Source: Liolophura sinensis (lineage: Eukaryota; Mollusca; Polyplacophora; Chitonida; Chitonidae). Taken from it: DNA of 64,000 bases. Under the pieces are notes generated by a model. It made no database searches and had not been told where the DNA came from. It saw nothing but the letters and a program-made list of their open reading frames with translations. Position numbers and translations under genes: made by a program. Numbering within the stretch: position 1 is the first letter of the stretch; each line of letters starts with the position of its first letter. This document shows positions 45,606 to 60,600 of this stretch, one piece after another. The stretch is taken from the NCBI RefSeq assembly GCF_032854445.1, contig NC_088302.1, forward strand, positions 2,846,023-2,910,022. Reading direction: 5' to 3'.

Positions 45606-47304
45606 GATCCCCACAAGCAGGTTCATGTGTGGAGAAGGGGAGAGTCCTGAGGATATAATGATCAACCTTACTGGTTAGTGACACATTTCACTTCGTCAAA
45701 AAAAGCCTAATTAGTCACTCCTGAAACATGCAATCTCACTGGTCAAAGACCACACCAATCAATGAGGTGAATCGTAGCCACTGACAGCTTGCCAACATAC
45801 GAACTATACACATGTAGCACTCATCATTTGCAGTCCACTAAGGAAACAAGAGCAAAATACAATTTTACAGATGTTGGCCAAAAATGCCATTTATTGAGGT
45901 GGTTGAACATGAATGATGTACATTAGTGACAATTTAAAGTGACATTTCTCAAATCCGTGTTAAAAGAGTGTTCTATAAACAGAATAAGGAACGTTTATGG
46001 ACCAGCCTGATGACGAGATATCTAACATATGGCGTCATGCATCAGCGCCTTGAGAATCTGATCAACTACTCTCAACCTTCTCTTTAAAGCATGCATGGTC
46101 GCCTCCGACAATTAACATGTACAAATCTAAGCAGGTTAACTGTGCTGGGATTTGAACCAACAACCTTATGGATGCTAACCTATCCACCTGCAATAAGATG
46201 ACAGAGTAACCATAGCTCCCGGGCTCTGATGCCTGAAGGCTGCATACATGTATGCTGTTATAAATATATCAAGCTCAAGATGTCCAACGTGTTCCATGAC
46301 TCGTCTCTTTAATTAAATTTTAATACCACCGTGAACAGGAGACCTGGGTATTGACAGTGTATTAACTGCCCTCATTATTTTGTCATCAAGTTTTAGTTCA
46401 AATTCCTTGTTACATGGCCACCATGCAGGAATATCACAACAAAATATAAGCTCCCAGAACTGGATGATCTTTGTGATTGAAATTGCTAATGACACTGTGC
46501 AGTTGACCAAACTATCTGCCACACCTGTTGGGTCAGAGTGCCAGGACTAATTAATACATCTGGCAGTATAGTAGTCAGCTTACACCACTTACACCATAAA
46601 AAAATCATACGAAAATGTTACGCTTAAGAAAATCTCATTCTTGTACCCATGTAACTGCAGAAGACAGGGTTATGTCCAAAACGTTCCAAACGCTGTAAAA
46701 CACTTCAAGGAAAGCCCAAACTTTGAACCTATTTGTCACACAACATACATAACTGTCTGTATATACACCACATTTCAACAGCCATTTGATCCAGTTCATG
46801 TACAATTTACAATTGTAACCTGTGATAAAATTAACAATAGACTTTATAGAAATTTTAACAATAACATTATTTCCAGCCAGCTAGAATTACACAGCAACAT
46901 GAATATTAAACTTCCATGTACAATATTTAGGAAGGCATCAGCCCTCACGGCGTCATCATATGCATACATATAACCAGAGAGGTGAAGGCTGCAGTTTTGG
47001 GTTTCTCTGATCCCACTATTAAACTCTTGTTAACCCTTATAAATAACCACCCTCCATTCTGGAGACTTGCTCTACTCCACATAACCGTTACAATGGGCAA
47101 TGCCATCTTATGTCTGAACTGAACATGTGATTTTGCTAGTGGTATATAAACATATATTGTGGTGGATATAAGGATGTGGGATCAGTTCTTGCAATCTCAT
47201 AGCTCTTGTACTAAAAGCATGACTCTGTTGGTGTCCTTTGCTTCCATCTCATCCCGTCTTTTTAAAGTTCACATGCAGTTTCTGAGCGATGGTAATGGAC
47301 CAAA

Positions 47305-47585
47305 AATGCACTAAATCAGGGGAGATAATTAAGTCCTCCTTAATATGTCTGTTTTTACAGTACAACAATGTACATGTATCTAACCTCAGGGGCGATAACT
47401 GACATTCAATGAACCCCTCCCTAATATGTCTGCTCTTACAACATAACAATGTGTTTTTTAACATCAGGGGAGATAACTATCAGTCAATTAACTCCTCCCT
47501 AATATGCTTGTTTAACAACATAACAGTGTGTCTAACATCAGGGGAGATAACTATCAGTCAATTAACTCCTCCCTAATATGCGTGT
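47305..47585. repeat. ~70-bp tandem repeat, about 4 copies
   Basis: Units built on aggggagataactatcagtc, aattaactcctccctaatat and gtctgttcttacaacataac. Confidence 0.85.
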
Positions 47586-48304
47586 TCTTACAGCACACAA
47601 CAATCTGTCCCTGAAAGCTACTGAAGGCTCTTAAAATTTGGACAGAAAGTAACTTCTCAATTAGACATATTTCCATGTACACTGCTTCTTGAAATTTCAG
47701 GTGTTTAGATAAAACATGCAGCTAAAACAAGCTGAAATAATACCCCTCAATTCAGCTGACCATCTTCATTAACTTTAACATCCATAAAGGATGAAAACTC
47801 CAAATACGTACATGTAGATTTTACATTATTTATAGACAAATCCACAACATCCCATAATTATAAAGTTTCCCAAATCCTCACACAACTTTGCTACCATCTA
47901 CCTGGAATGGTGTACAAATATATATGGTTTGTCTCGCAAAAATCACAAAAACACCAATATCTAAAAGTCTCCAAAAGTTCTGCTATAAACACACAGCTGG
48001 TTAGCTATAGTGCCGTGTAAGTTATCACGTAATCAACACTAAACTATCCAACACATACCTGCTACTAGTTCCCGTCGTTCACTCTGGGGTCATGTACTTG
48101 TAGAATAGTTCATTATGAATTCATGCAGTTCATTTCAAGGTCATATAGTTCATTTGGAATTCATTTGTGAGTTCATTTGAAGTTCATTCTGTAGAATCTG
48201 ACATGTCATTTCTGAGTTGTAATATTATGGCATAAGTTCACCCCACACAACATAGTGTGGTAACACCGCAGCCTGTCCTAACACAGCAATTTGTCACTTC
48301 ATTA

Positions 48305-48445
48305 AAAATGTCACTCAGGGGTCATGCCAATGGAAAGTCATGTCGCTGAGGGGTCATGCCAATGGGTCGTCATGTCGCTGAGGGGTCATGCCAATGGGAA
48401 GTCATGTCGTTGAGGGGTCATGCCAAGGGCAAGTCATGTTACTCT
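48305..48445. repeat. ~37-bp tandem repeat, about 4 copies
   Basis: The unit is aggggtcatgccaatgggaa plus gtcatgtcgctg, with small variants. Confidence 0.88.
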
Positions 48446-51400
48446 GGGATGTCCTGCCACATGGGACACACCTATTTCGTACATGAATTCCAATAAATTC
48501 AAACTAAACTCTCACTGCATCAGTAGCAAAACAAGAATAACATGAAGAAAGAGAATGAAACAGACCCCTATGGCATAAGTGGCAGAGGAAAATACATCTG
48601 AAAGCACTGACGAGAAATATCTCAAATCAGAGAATTGGCATTTTATCCCCAAATACATTCCATGTAAATCTACTACACTACCCATCAGCAGATACCATCT
48701 TTTGCCATCTGTGAATGCAATTAAATCATACAATCTGGCACAATAATTAAATACCCATTTAAATATAGCAAGCCCCAGCCAATCTAAGGGAAAAACAAAA
48801 TCAACAATAACTTTGGTCTCAACAAAAATATATCATATTACTGCACCATCATTAAACATGTGTGTATATATATAATTATATACATATATATGTAGGTATT
48901 TCTAGCTTAAATAAATACATCCACACATATTACAATGTTTACCATAGCTCTTAGGTATATCATGACCTGGACAAACTATTCATTACATGAGGATAGTAAA
49001 CACAAAATGATATGCATGATATCTTAAGAGAAGATATGTTCAAAAACCTTCATTTGGGGAGAGGTGTTTAGTGGTTAAGACATTACTAAGATGTTTACAA
49101 AGATTAACACCTTTTCAGCCCACACACATGGAGTATCAATTCAATATTCAATGCACATTCTAAAAATTCTAAAAATCTTGGACCCAATAGGTCTGCTCTG
49201 AATTACCTCCCTTGTTACACAACAGCCACTATGACGCAACACGAGATTAGTTTTTGAGGGGTGAACTTATTAAAGTTAACTTATTAAAAAGAGAAGTGGG
49301 ACCTTGCCTATTATAGCATGCACTATATAGGTAATGTCACAACAGTTGCAAACATTTTCTAGACAAGAGAATGGAGAAAAAAAGCATGATATCAGAGTCA
49401 CAGAAATGTAGACAGATCTCAAACGAAGTAAATGATTTTAAGCTTAAAGGCAGAATATATAGCATTTTACACAGTTCTCCAAAGCTGTCTGTTGTATTTA
49501 ATTGGGTCAGGATATTAAAATTACCTCCATATGTATCCTGGACTTCCAAACTGGTTTACAAAATTAATAGCTGTATGAAAGCTAGGTCTTCAACTACCTC
49601 ATGCCACTTTAACTTCCATATTAGCCATTAGCCATTTTCTGAGGTCACACCTAACTACAGCATACTCCTACAAAGGCACCTCTTAAATGGCAGAGTGGTC
49701 TCCAGAGGTAATTCCGAGCTGCACTACGGTCTGAATTGCGAATGTGTAACCTGAGGTGATTTGCCTTTTCATCAGTCTTCTGCACTGACGAGTTGACGGC
49801 CGGTTTTTCACAGGATAAATTTGTTACATCAGTTACAGGATAAGGGAACAATATAACTGACATTATCTTGTGCCCCTGTGTACTCATAATTTGTACTTTT
49901 AACTCTACTCACGACCTGTAATATTAAACCAATGATTAGCAAGTAGCTCATAATTATCACAACATTGTATAAATCAGTATGCTTATGCCACGGTCTGTTT
50001 CTGCAAGCTTATCTCAGTTCAGCATAAAAATTTTTTCTATAGATTCTAAATTATTAATTTCAGAGAATGTCCATGTTCAAGTGCTGCAATATACTCAAAC
50101 CTATATACCTGTAGGACATTCCAAAAAAGCTGAAGTCTACAGTTTATACAGCGCAACAGGCCTACTCTGTAACATCCAAATACAATCTCTGGCATGATAT
50201 TGGCACCTTTTATACATTATACTAATTACAGAAATGATTCCGGTGAGCAGATTTTGTGGACGGTCCTAAACAATTACACACAGAGCTTTCCAGACAGTTA
50301 CCTCCCTTTATAATCAACTCTTCTGTACCTGACCTATTATGGTATTTATGGTAAAATGACATCAGTATTTACAAGAATGAAGAACATTAATGTATCTGAA
50401 CTCTCTCAAACAGCACCCAGCTGCAGAAGTAATTGCACAAATGCTTTTTCCCATACACTGTGTTCCCACAAATGCTACAATCAATAAAAACATAACTCAG
50501 GTGTCAGTAACATATTAATGTGCCGGAAAACATTGTGCTACGGTAACCAAACAAATGGCATCATGTACAAGCGCTTGAAATTACTTCGGCTCACAAGTCT
50601 AGAGTTTAAAGAGCAAATATATGAGCACCCATTATAGACTATGGGTAGATTTATACTTAGATTTCAGCACCTACATGTAACATCACAATTACATCTTGTT
50701 TGTACATGTTCACACACCATATATTGTTTTCCCACAAATGCTACGATCAATAAAAACAGATTCTACATTTACAAAGCCACAAAAATCCCACATTACTGTA
50801 CTGCAATCCTACAGCACAGGATGTTTGAGTGAATAGAAACACTAAATACACTATCACAGGATCGGTTATATACCACTGTTAGATACATGGGGTTCTTGCA
50901 AATACAAATGTGACCATTTCCTTAAAGCTTAAACAGTTCAAAATAAATCAGGTTTTTGAAAGGACAGGAGGTTCGTCCACAATAAATCCAGCCTGGCCGC
51001 ATCCAAGTTCCTTCTGCACACAACCATCGTACACATGCAACATTTGCAGAAAAGTGCAGATGAGTAAAAGAAAAAACAGGAGGATAAAGAGCCACATGTG
51101 TAGACCACTACACACAAATGCCATACTACACAGCTCACACCTGGACATTCATTCTCAGTGGAAATTATAAACATGATCCGACCGGATTACTTCAGTGTAC
51201 ACAGACTGTAAATAACCACTGTTTGATTGACTTCAAATATCCTTTAATGTATCACTCTAATTTCCTTGCCAAAGGTCAAAAAAATTCAACCATGCAGCAT
51301 AAAGGGCTAGTTGTGTTAATGTCATTCATTTGGTTGCACTGCCACGACGCGAAAACGACCCTAAAAACAAATGCCACAGGAAGGACAGGAAGTAACATAG

Positions 51401-51589
51401 ACAAATTTGTGGCCATATTATTACAGAAATATCAGAACTTTTCACAGATTCATATGCTGCGTTATTTCCTTCACTCTTTCAAGGATAAACTCCTTAGAGT
51501 TGCATAATCAGACCGTATGATATAGTTACAAGGAGTTTAATTCTCAACCTTCTCTTCATGTAAAGCCACAATCCTTTCAAATTGCACAA

Positions 51590-54500
51590 GATGAATGGGC
51601 ACATGTCTGCACAAGATGAAGGGGCACGTCTTCACAAGATGAAGGGGCACATGTCTTCACAAGATGAAGGGGCACATGTCTTCACAAGATGAAGGGGCAC
51701 ATGTCTGCACAAGGTGAAGGGGCACATGTCTGCACAAGATGAAGGGGCACGCCTTCACAAGATGAAGGGGCACGTCTTCACAAGATGAAGGGGCACATGT
51801 CTGCACAAGATGAAGGGGCACATGCCTTCACAAGATGAAGGGGCACATGTCTGCACAAGATGAAGGGGCACATGTCTGCACAAGATGAAGGGGCACATGT
51901 CTGCACAAGATGAAGGGGCACATGTCTTCACAAGATGAAGGGGCACGCCTTCACAAGATGAAGGGGCACATGTCTGCACAAGATGAAGGGGCACATGTCT
52001 TCACAAGATGAAGGGGCACATGCCTTCACAAGATGAAGGGGCACATGTCTTCACAAGATGAAGGGGCACATGTCTTCACAAGATGAAGGGGCACGCCTTC
52101 ACAAGATGAAGGAGCACATGTCTTCACAAGATGAAGGGGCACATGCCTTCACAAGATGAAGGGGCACATGTCTTCACAAGATGAAGGGGCACATGTCTGC
52201 ACAAGATGAAGGGGCACGTCTTCACAAGATGAAGGGGCACATGTCTGCACAAGATGAAGGGGCACATGTCTTCACAAGATGAAGGGGCACATGTCTGCAC
52301 AAGATGAAGGGGCACATGTCTTCACAAGATGAAGGGGCACATGTCTGCACAAGATGAAGGGGCACATGTCTTCACAAGATAAAGGGGCACGCCTTCACAA
52401 GATGAAGGGGCACATGTCTTCACAAGATGAAGGGGCACATGTCTTCACAAGATGAAGGGGCACGTCTTCACAAAATGAAGGGGCACATGCCTTCACAAGA
52501 TGAAGGGGCACATGTCTGCACAAGATGAAGGGGCACACATGTCTGCACAAGATGAAGGGGCACATGTCTGCACAAGATGAAGGGGCACATGTCTTCACAA
52601 GATGAAGGGGCACATGTCTTCACAAGATGAAGGGGCACGCCTTCACAAGATGAAGGGGCACATGTCTGCACAAGATGAAGGCACATGTCTGCACAAGATG
52701 AAGGGGCACATGTCTTCACAAGATGAAGGGGCACGCCTTCACAAGATGAAGGGGCACATGTCTTCACAAGATGAAGGGGCACATGTCTGCACAAGATGAA
52801 GGGGCACATGCCTTCACAAGATGAAGGGGCACATGCCTTCACAAGATGAAGGGGCACATGTCTGCACAAGATGAAGGGGCACATGTCTTCACAAGATGAA
52901 GGGGCACATGCCTTCACAAGATGAAGGGGCACATGCCTTCACAAGATGAAGGGGCACATGTCTGCACAAGATGAAGGGGCACGTCTTCACAAGATGAAGG
53001 GGCACATGCCTTCACAAGATGAAGGGGCACATGTCTTCACAAGATGAAGGGGCACATGTCTGCACAAGATGAAGGGGCACATGCCTTCACAAGATGAAGG
53101 GGGCAGGTCTTCACAAGATGAAGGGGCAGGTCTTCACAAGATGAAGGGGCACATGCCTTCACAAGATGAAGGGGCACATGTCTTCACAAGATGAAGGAGC
53201 ACATGCCTTCACAAGATGAAGGGGCAGGTCTTCACAAGATGAAGGGGGCAGGTCTTCACAAGATGAAGGGGGCAGGTCTTCACAAGATGAAGGGGCACAT
53301 GTCTTCACAAGATGAAGGGGCACATGTCTTCACAAGATGAAGGGGCACATGTCTTCACAAGATGAAGGGGCACATGTCTGCACAAGATGAAGGGGCACAT
53401 GTCTTCACAAGATGAAGGGGCACATGCCTTCACAAGATGAAGGGGCACATGCCTTCACAAGATGAAGGGGCACATGTCTTCACAAGATGAAGGGGCACGC
53501 CTTCACAAGATGAAGGGGCACATGTCTGCACAAGATGAAGGGGCACATGTCTGCACAAGATGAAGGGGCACATGCCTTCACAAGATGAAGGGGCACATGT
53601 CTTCACAAGATGAAGGGGCACATGTCTTCACAAGATGAAGGGGCACGTCTTCACAAGATGAAGGGGGCAGGTCTTCACAAGATGAAGGGGCACATGTCTT
53701 CACAAGATGAAGGGGCACATGTCTTCACAAGATGAAGGGGCACATGTCTTCACAAGATGAAGGGGCACATGTCTTCACAAGATGAAGGGGCACATGTCTG
53801 CACAAGATGAAGGGGCACATGCCTTCACAAGATGAAGGGGCACATGCCTTCACAAGATGAAGGGGCACATGCCTTCACAAGATGAAGGGGCACATGTCTT
53901 CACAAGATGAAGGGGCACGCCTTCACAAGATGAAGGGGCACATGTCTGCACAAGATGAAGGGGCACATGTCTGCACAAGATGAAGGGGCACATGCCTTCA
54001 CAAGATGAAGGGGCACATGTCTTCACAAGATGAAGGGGGCAGGTCTTCACAAGATGAAGGGGCACATGCCTTCACAAGATGAAGGGGGCAGGTCTTCACA
54101 AGATGAAGGGGCACATGCCTTCACAAGATGAAGGGGCACGTCTTCACAAGATGAAGGGGCACGTCTTCACAAGATGAAGGGGCACATGTCTTCACAAGAT
54201 GAAGGGGCACATGTCTTCACAAGATGAAGGGGCACATGTCTTCACAAGATGAAGGGGCACATGTCTTCACAAGATGAAGGGGCACATGCCTTCACAAGAT
54301 GAGGGGCACATGCCTTCACAAGATGAAGGGGCACATGTCTTCACAAAATGAAGGGGCACATGCCTTCACAAGATGAAGGGGCACATGTCTTCACAAGATG
54401 AAGGGGCACATGTCTTCACAAGATGAAGGGGCACATGCCTTCACAAGATGAAGGGGCACGTCTTCACAAGATGAAGGGGGCAGGTCTGCACAAGATGAAG

Positions 54501-56160
54501 GGGCACATGTCTTCACAAGATGAAGGGGCACATGTCTTCACAAGATGAAGGGGCATATGTCTTCACAAGATGAAGGGGCACATGTCTTCACAAGATGAAG
54601 GGGCACATGTCTGCACAAGATGAAGGGGGCAGGTCTGCACAAGATGAAGGGGCACATGTCTTCACAAGATGAAGGGGCACATGTCTTCACAAGATGAAGG
54701 GGCACATGTCTGCACAAGATGAAGGGGCACATGTCTTCACAAGATGAAGGGGCACATGTCTGCACAAGATGAAGGGGCACATGTCTGCACAAGATGAAGG
54801 GGCACATGTCTGCACAAGATGAAGGGGCACATGTCTTCACAAGATGAAGGGGCACATGTCTTCACAAGATGAAGGGGCACATGTCTTCACAAGATGAAGG
54901 GGCACATGTCTGCACAAGATGAAGGGGCACATGTCTTCACAAGATGAAGGGGCACATGTCTGCACAAGATGAAGGGGCACATGTCTTCACAAGATAAAGG
55001 GGCACGTCTTCACAAGATGAAGGGGCACATGTCTGCACAAGATGAAGGGGCACATGTCTGCACAAGATGAAGGGGGCAGGTCTTCACAAGATGAAGGGGC
55101 ACATGCCTTCACAAGATGAAGGGGGCAGGTCTTCACAAGATGAAGGGGGCAGGTCTTCACAAGATGAAGGGGGCAGGTCTTCACAAGATGAAGGGGCACG
55201 TCTTCACAAGATGAAGGGGCACATGCCTTCACAAGATGAAGGGGCACATGTCTTCACAAGATGAAGGGGCACATGCCTTCACAAGATGAAGGGGCACATG
55301 TCTTCACAAGATGAAGGGGCACATGCCTTCACAAGATGAAGGGGCACGTCTTCACAAGATGAAGGGGCACATGTCTTCACAAGATGAAGGGGCACGTCTT
55401 CACAAGATGAAGGGGCACATGTCTTCACAAGATGAAGGGGCACATGCCTTCACAAGATGAAGGGGCACGTCTTCACAAGATGAAGGGGCACATGTCTTCA
55501 CAAGATGAAGGGGCACATGTCTTCACAAGATGAAGGGGCACATGTCTTCACAAGATGAAGGGGCACATGCCTTCACAAGATGAAGGGGCACGTCTTCACA
55601 AGATGAAGGGGCACATGTCTTCACAAGATGAAGGGGCACATGTCTTCACAAGATGAAGGGGCACATGTCTTCACAAGATGAAGGGGCACATGCCTTCACA
55701 AGATGAAGGGGCACGTCTTCACAAGATGAAGGGGCACGTCTTCACAAGATGAAGGGGCACATGTCTTCACAAGATGAAGGGGCACATGTCTTCACAAGAT
55801 GAAGGGGCACATGCCTTCACAAGATGAAGGGGCACGTCTTCACAAGATGAAGGGGGCAGGTCTTCACAAGATGAAGGGGCACATGTCTTCACAAGATGAA
55901 GGGGCACATGTCTTCACAAGATGAAGGGGCACATGTCTTCACAACATGAAGGGGCACATGTCTTCACAAGATGAAGGGGCACGTCTTCACAAGATGAAGG
56001 GGGCAGGTCTTCACAAGATGAAGGGGCACATGTCTTCACAAGATGAAGGGGCACATGCCTTCACAAGATGAAGGGGCACGTCTTCACAAGATGAAGGGGC
56101 ACATGCCTTCACAAGATGAAGGGGCATATGTCTTCACAAGATGAAGGAGCACATGTCTGC
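51590..56160. repeat. 4.6-kb minisatellite of ~25-bp units (roughly 185 copies)
   Basis: The core ttcacaagatgaaggggcac is invariant; the next few bases vary among a small set: atgtc-t, atgtc-g, atgcc-t, gtc-t (23-bp unit), gcc-t (23-bp unit) and aggtc-t after an extra G. Blocks of identical variant order recur, for example around 53430 and 53850 (shift of about 420 bp). It lies just beyond a candidate minus-strand poly(A) signal (TTTATT at 56240-56245). Frames across it are artefacts. Confidence 0.96.
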
Positions 56161-57603
56161 ACCAGTGTGTGCCATGATTGATGCATAGGGAGCCTGTGAG
56201 CTGGCACAGAAAATCTTTAATGATACAATGATTGACCGATTTATTAAATAATGGATTATGGGTTAAATATGTCTGAAGTAGATATGTCTAATCTGCAGTG
56301 CAAAAAAATGTGAAATATTCTTTGCCGTCGCTATCTTGCCCAAACTATATTCACTGAATTCTTGATGAAAAGGCAATGAAGTGTGAGATTTGCCTTCTGC
56401 AGAAGTCAAAGAAAACAAACTAACTGTGTCCTTGCAGCTCTTTCAGCTGGCATGCAGATACAGTGTGCCTATCACAACACACTCCACTAAACAAGAAATA
56501 TCCACATGTTTGCTGACTACGTCCATGTAAAGACAGAAGCATAGCTACATGTAGTCTGGGAAGTCTTGAAATTGTCAAGACACGTACGTCTACACACGTT
56601 TCTTTTAGACGTTTTCCATTTTCCCAATTCTGCATGCAGACTGAAGAAACAATGACAGATCTTATCACACTGGGTATTAACCTCTAGTATTGTGGTTAAA
56701 TGCTAAGGGACTGCTAGACTCACAAAATGTGTAGCTTGTACATGTACCTGTGGCACACAGCTCCCCCTAAATCTACCTCTGTCTAAATCCTCCTTGTTTT
56801 ATGTAAATCAGGTGCATCTTTTTGTCTATAACATTAAAGCACAAGATATACAGGATAGATCTATGTAGGCTAGTATGACCGAATAAAGCAGGTGTACCAA
56901 TAAACTGGCTGATATGTAAGGTAGTCTCTGTAATCAGATGTGCTGTGTGTATCCACTTATCAATATTCTATTACCACTACTCACATTTCTAACACGTTAA
57001 TAAAGTTCCCTTACCCATCAGGCGGTTATACTTACAACTGCACCCTAGCTACAACTACAGCTGTATAAATACAAGTGCCAGTATTTTGCTCTTCCAGAAA
57101 AAGACATTGTAGTTAACCTGAACAAGATAGACATTTATAAACATTAGAAATACAGTTTTCCTGAAGATGTGGCATGAGCTATCATCAATTATCACAAGAT
57201 TTACTATAGGGGGCCTATATGAAAGGCCTGAAGTCAAAAACAACAGGGGTTAACCCACTGCTGTAAAATGTAAGGTATTATAACTTAATTAAAACTAAAC
57301 AGGATACACCATCCTTGAGAATTTACCTCCCCTGAACACGAGCTCTCCTCTTTCAAATTTTCATTGAAAAAAATTTCTAACAAAAATCAACAAAATTTCC
57401 TGCTTGTGTAATTTACACTTCAATATCCTTTCAGACAAATAAATACACATAGACAGCACACTTAACTTGATTACCTTTCATTAAATATAATTATATCAAA
57501 TCTAAAAAAAAAAAATTAAGACAAAACATGGCCCCTTTGTGTAAAAAAGTGGTCCAATCACAGCACTTGTTATATACAGGAGGAGAGTTGTCATCCTCAC
57601 AAG
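56161..57603 (-). other. Probable 3' UTR of the GRAMD1-like gene
   Basis: Non-coding sequence between the stop codon at 57604 and the minisatellite. A minus-strand AATAAA (plus-strand TTTATT at 56240-56245) would end a 3' UTR of about 1.36 kb. Confidence 0.45.
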
Positions 57604-60600
57604 TCAGCTGCAGTCGTCTGCCCCTGACTCCCCATCCGCTCTACAGTGCAGCGATGGACTGTAAATTGTGTGTAAGTTCTTTAATGAGGTACGCATCTGA
57701 AAATGCCAAGGAAAAAAACTTTTCAAATTAGTATTTACATGAACATGGTGAAGACAAATTTACTTAGTCAATCCTTTCCAAAAAACCTTTCAAATCAGAA
57801 TTATGGCAGATAAAAACATATACTTCACACCGCCAACTTACGCAATTCAAAAATTAAAAACAAAATGGTGCAGTGGTATGGACTTGTGTATGGTCTTACC
57901 TCATTCAGCATCTCTATATTAGCCTGAAGGACACGTGGGAGCTGTTGTATGGTAGCTGTATGGACTTGTGTATGGTCTTACCTCATTCAGCATCTCTATA
58001 TTAGCCTGAAGGACACTGTGGAGCTGTTGTATGGTAGCTGTATGGACTTGTGTATGGTCTTACCTCATTCAGCATCTCTATATTAGCCTGAAGGACACAG
58101 TGGAGCTGTTGTATGGTAGCTGTATGGACTTGTGTATGGTCTTACCTCATTCAGCATCTCTATATTAGCCTGAAGGACACGTGGGAGCTGTTGTATGGTA
58201 GCTGTATGGACTTGTGTATGGTCTTACCTCATTCAGCATCTCTATATTAGCCTGAAGGACACAGTGGAGCTGTTGTATGGTAGCTGTATGGACTTGTGTA
58301 TGGTCTTACCTCATTCAGCATCTCTATATTAGCCTGAAGGACACGTGGGAGCTGTTGTATGGTAGCTGTATGGACTTGTGTATGGTCTTACCTCATTCAG
58401 CATCTCTATATTAGCCTGAAGGACACTGTGGAGCTGTTGTATGGTAGCTGTATGGACTTGTGTATGGTCTTACCTCATTCAGCATCTCTATATTAGCCTG
58501 AAGGACACGTGGGAGCTGTTGTATGGTAGCTGTATGGACTTGTGTATGGTCTTACCTCATTCAGCATCTCTATATTAGCCTGAAGGACACAGTGGAGCTG
58601 TTGTATGGTAGCTGTATGGACTTGTGTATGGTCTTACCTCATTCAGCATCTCTATATTAGCCTGAAGGACACGGTGGAGCTGTTGTATGGTAGCTGTATG
58701 GACTTGTGTATGGTCTTACCTCATTCAGCATCTCTATATTAGCCTGAAGGACACTGTGGAGCTGTTGTATGGTAGCTGTATGGACTTGTGTATGGTCTTA
58801 CCTCATTCAGCATCTCTATATTAGCCTGAAGGACACAGTGGAGCTGTTGTATGGTAGCTGTATGGACTTGTGTATGGTCTTACCTCATTCAGCATCTCTA
58901 TATTAGCCTGAAGGACACAGTGGAGCTGTTGTATGGTAGCTGTATGGACTTGTGTATGGTCTTACCTCATTCAGCATCTCTATATTAGCCTGAAGGACAC
59001 AGTGGAGCTGTTGTATGGTAGCTGTATGGACTTGTGTATGGTCTTACCTCATTCAGCATCTCTATATTAGCCTGAAGGACACAGTGGAGCTGTTGTATGG
59101 TAGCTGTATGGACTTGTGTATGGTCTTACCTCATTCAGCATCTCTATATTAGCCTGAAGGACACAGTGGAGCTGTTGTATGGTAGCTGTATGGACTTGTG
59201 TATGGTCTTACCTCATTCAGCATCTCTATATTAGCCTGAAGGACACTGTGGAGCTGTTGTATGGTAGCTGTATGGACTTGTGTATGGTCTTACCTCATTC
59301 AGCATCTCTATATTAGCCTGAAGGACACAGTGGAGCTGTTGTATGGTAGCTGTATGGACTTGTGTATGGTCTTACCTCATTCAGCATCTCTATATTAGCC
59401 TGAAGGACACAGTGGAGCTGTTGTATGGTAGCTGTATGGACTTGTGTATGGTCTTACCTCATTCAGCATCTCTATATTAGCCTGAAGGACACGGTGGAGC
59501 TGTTGTATGGTAGCTGTATGGACTTGTGTATGGTCTTACCTCATTCAGCATCTCTATATTAGCCTGAAGGACACAGTGGAGCTGTTGTATGGTAGCTGTA
59601 TGGACTTGTGTATGGTCTTACCTCATTCAGCATCTCTATATTAGCCTGAAGGACACAGTGGAGCTGTTGTATGGTAGCTGTATGGACTTGTGTATGGTCT
59701 TACCTCATTCAGCATCTCTATATTAGCCTGAAGGACACGTGGGAGCTGGTGTATGGTAGCTGTATGGACTTGTGTATGGTCTTACCTCATTCAGCATCTC
59801 TATATTAGCCTGAAGGACACGTGGGAGCTGTTGTATGGTAGCTGTATGGACTTGTGTATGGTCTTACCTCATTCAGCATCTCTATATTAGCCTGAAGGAC
59901 ACTGTGGAGCTGTTGTATGGTAGCTGTATGGACTTGTGTATGGTCTTACCTCATTCAGCATCTCTATATTAGCCTGAAGGACACAGTGCAGCTATTGTAT
60001 GGTAGCTGTATGGACTTGTCTTACCTCATTCAGCATCTCTATATTAGCCTGAAGGACACGTGGGAGCTGTTGTATGGTAGCTGTATGGACTTGTGTATGG
60101 TCTTACCTCATTCAGCATCTCTATATTAGCCTGAAGGACACAGTGGAGCTGTTGTATGGTAGCTGTATGGACTTGTGTATGGTCTTACCTCATTCAGCAT
60201 CTCTATATTAGCCTGAAGGACACGGTGGAGCTGTTGTATGGTAGCTGTATGGACTTGTGTATGGTCTTACCTCATTCAGCATCTCTATATTAGCCTGAAG
60301 GACACGTGGGAGCTGTTGTATGGTAGCTGTATGGACTTGTGTATGGTCTTACCTCATTCAGCATCTCTATATTAGCCTGAAGGACACGTGGGAGCTGTCG
60401 TATGGTAGCTGTATGGACTTGTGTATGGTCTTACCTCATTCAGCATCTCTATATTAGCCTGAAGGACACGTGGGAGCTGTTGTATGGTAGCTGTATGGAC
60501 TTGTGTATGGTCTTACCTCATTCAGCATCTCTATATTAGCCTGAAGGACACAGTGGAGCTGTTGTATGGTAGCTGTATGGACTTGTGTATGGTCTTACCT

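Larger units (their letters stand above)
45606..51589. other. About 6 kb with few repeats and no gene supported
   Basis: Unlike its surroundings this stretch has almost no SINEs and only two small arrays. A minus-strand tRNA-like piece (ggttcaaatcccagcac) lies at 46145-46215. Many short frames exist; none resembles a known protein. It lies downstream of the GRAMD1-like gene on the minus strand and could be conserved non-coding or untranslated DNA. Confidence 0.4.

Noticed and set aside
45480-46215. Functional tRNA genes on the minus strand
   Set aside because: A- and B-box-like strings exist but the acceptor, D and anticodon stems do not pair properly; more likely SINE heads.
51755-55264. 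Cys/Pro-rich frames (CAPSSCEG-type) across the 25-bp array
   Set aside because: Pure products of repeat translation, present in several frames, with no start, splice or family support.
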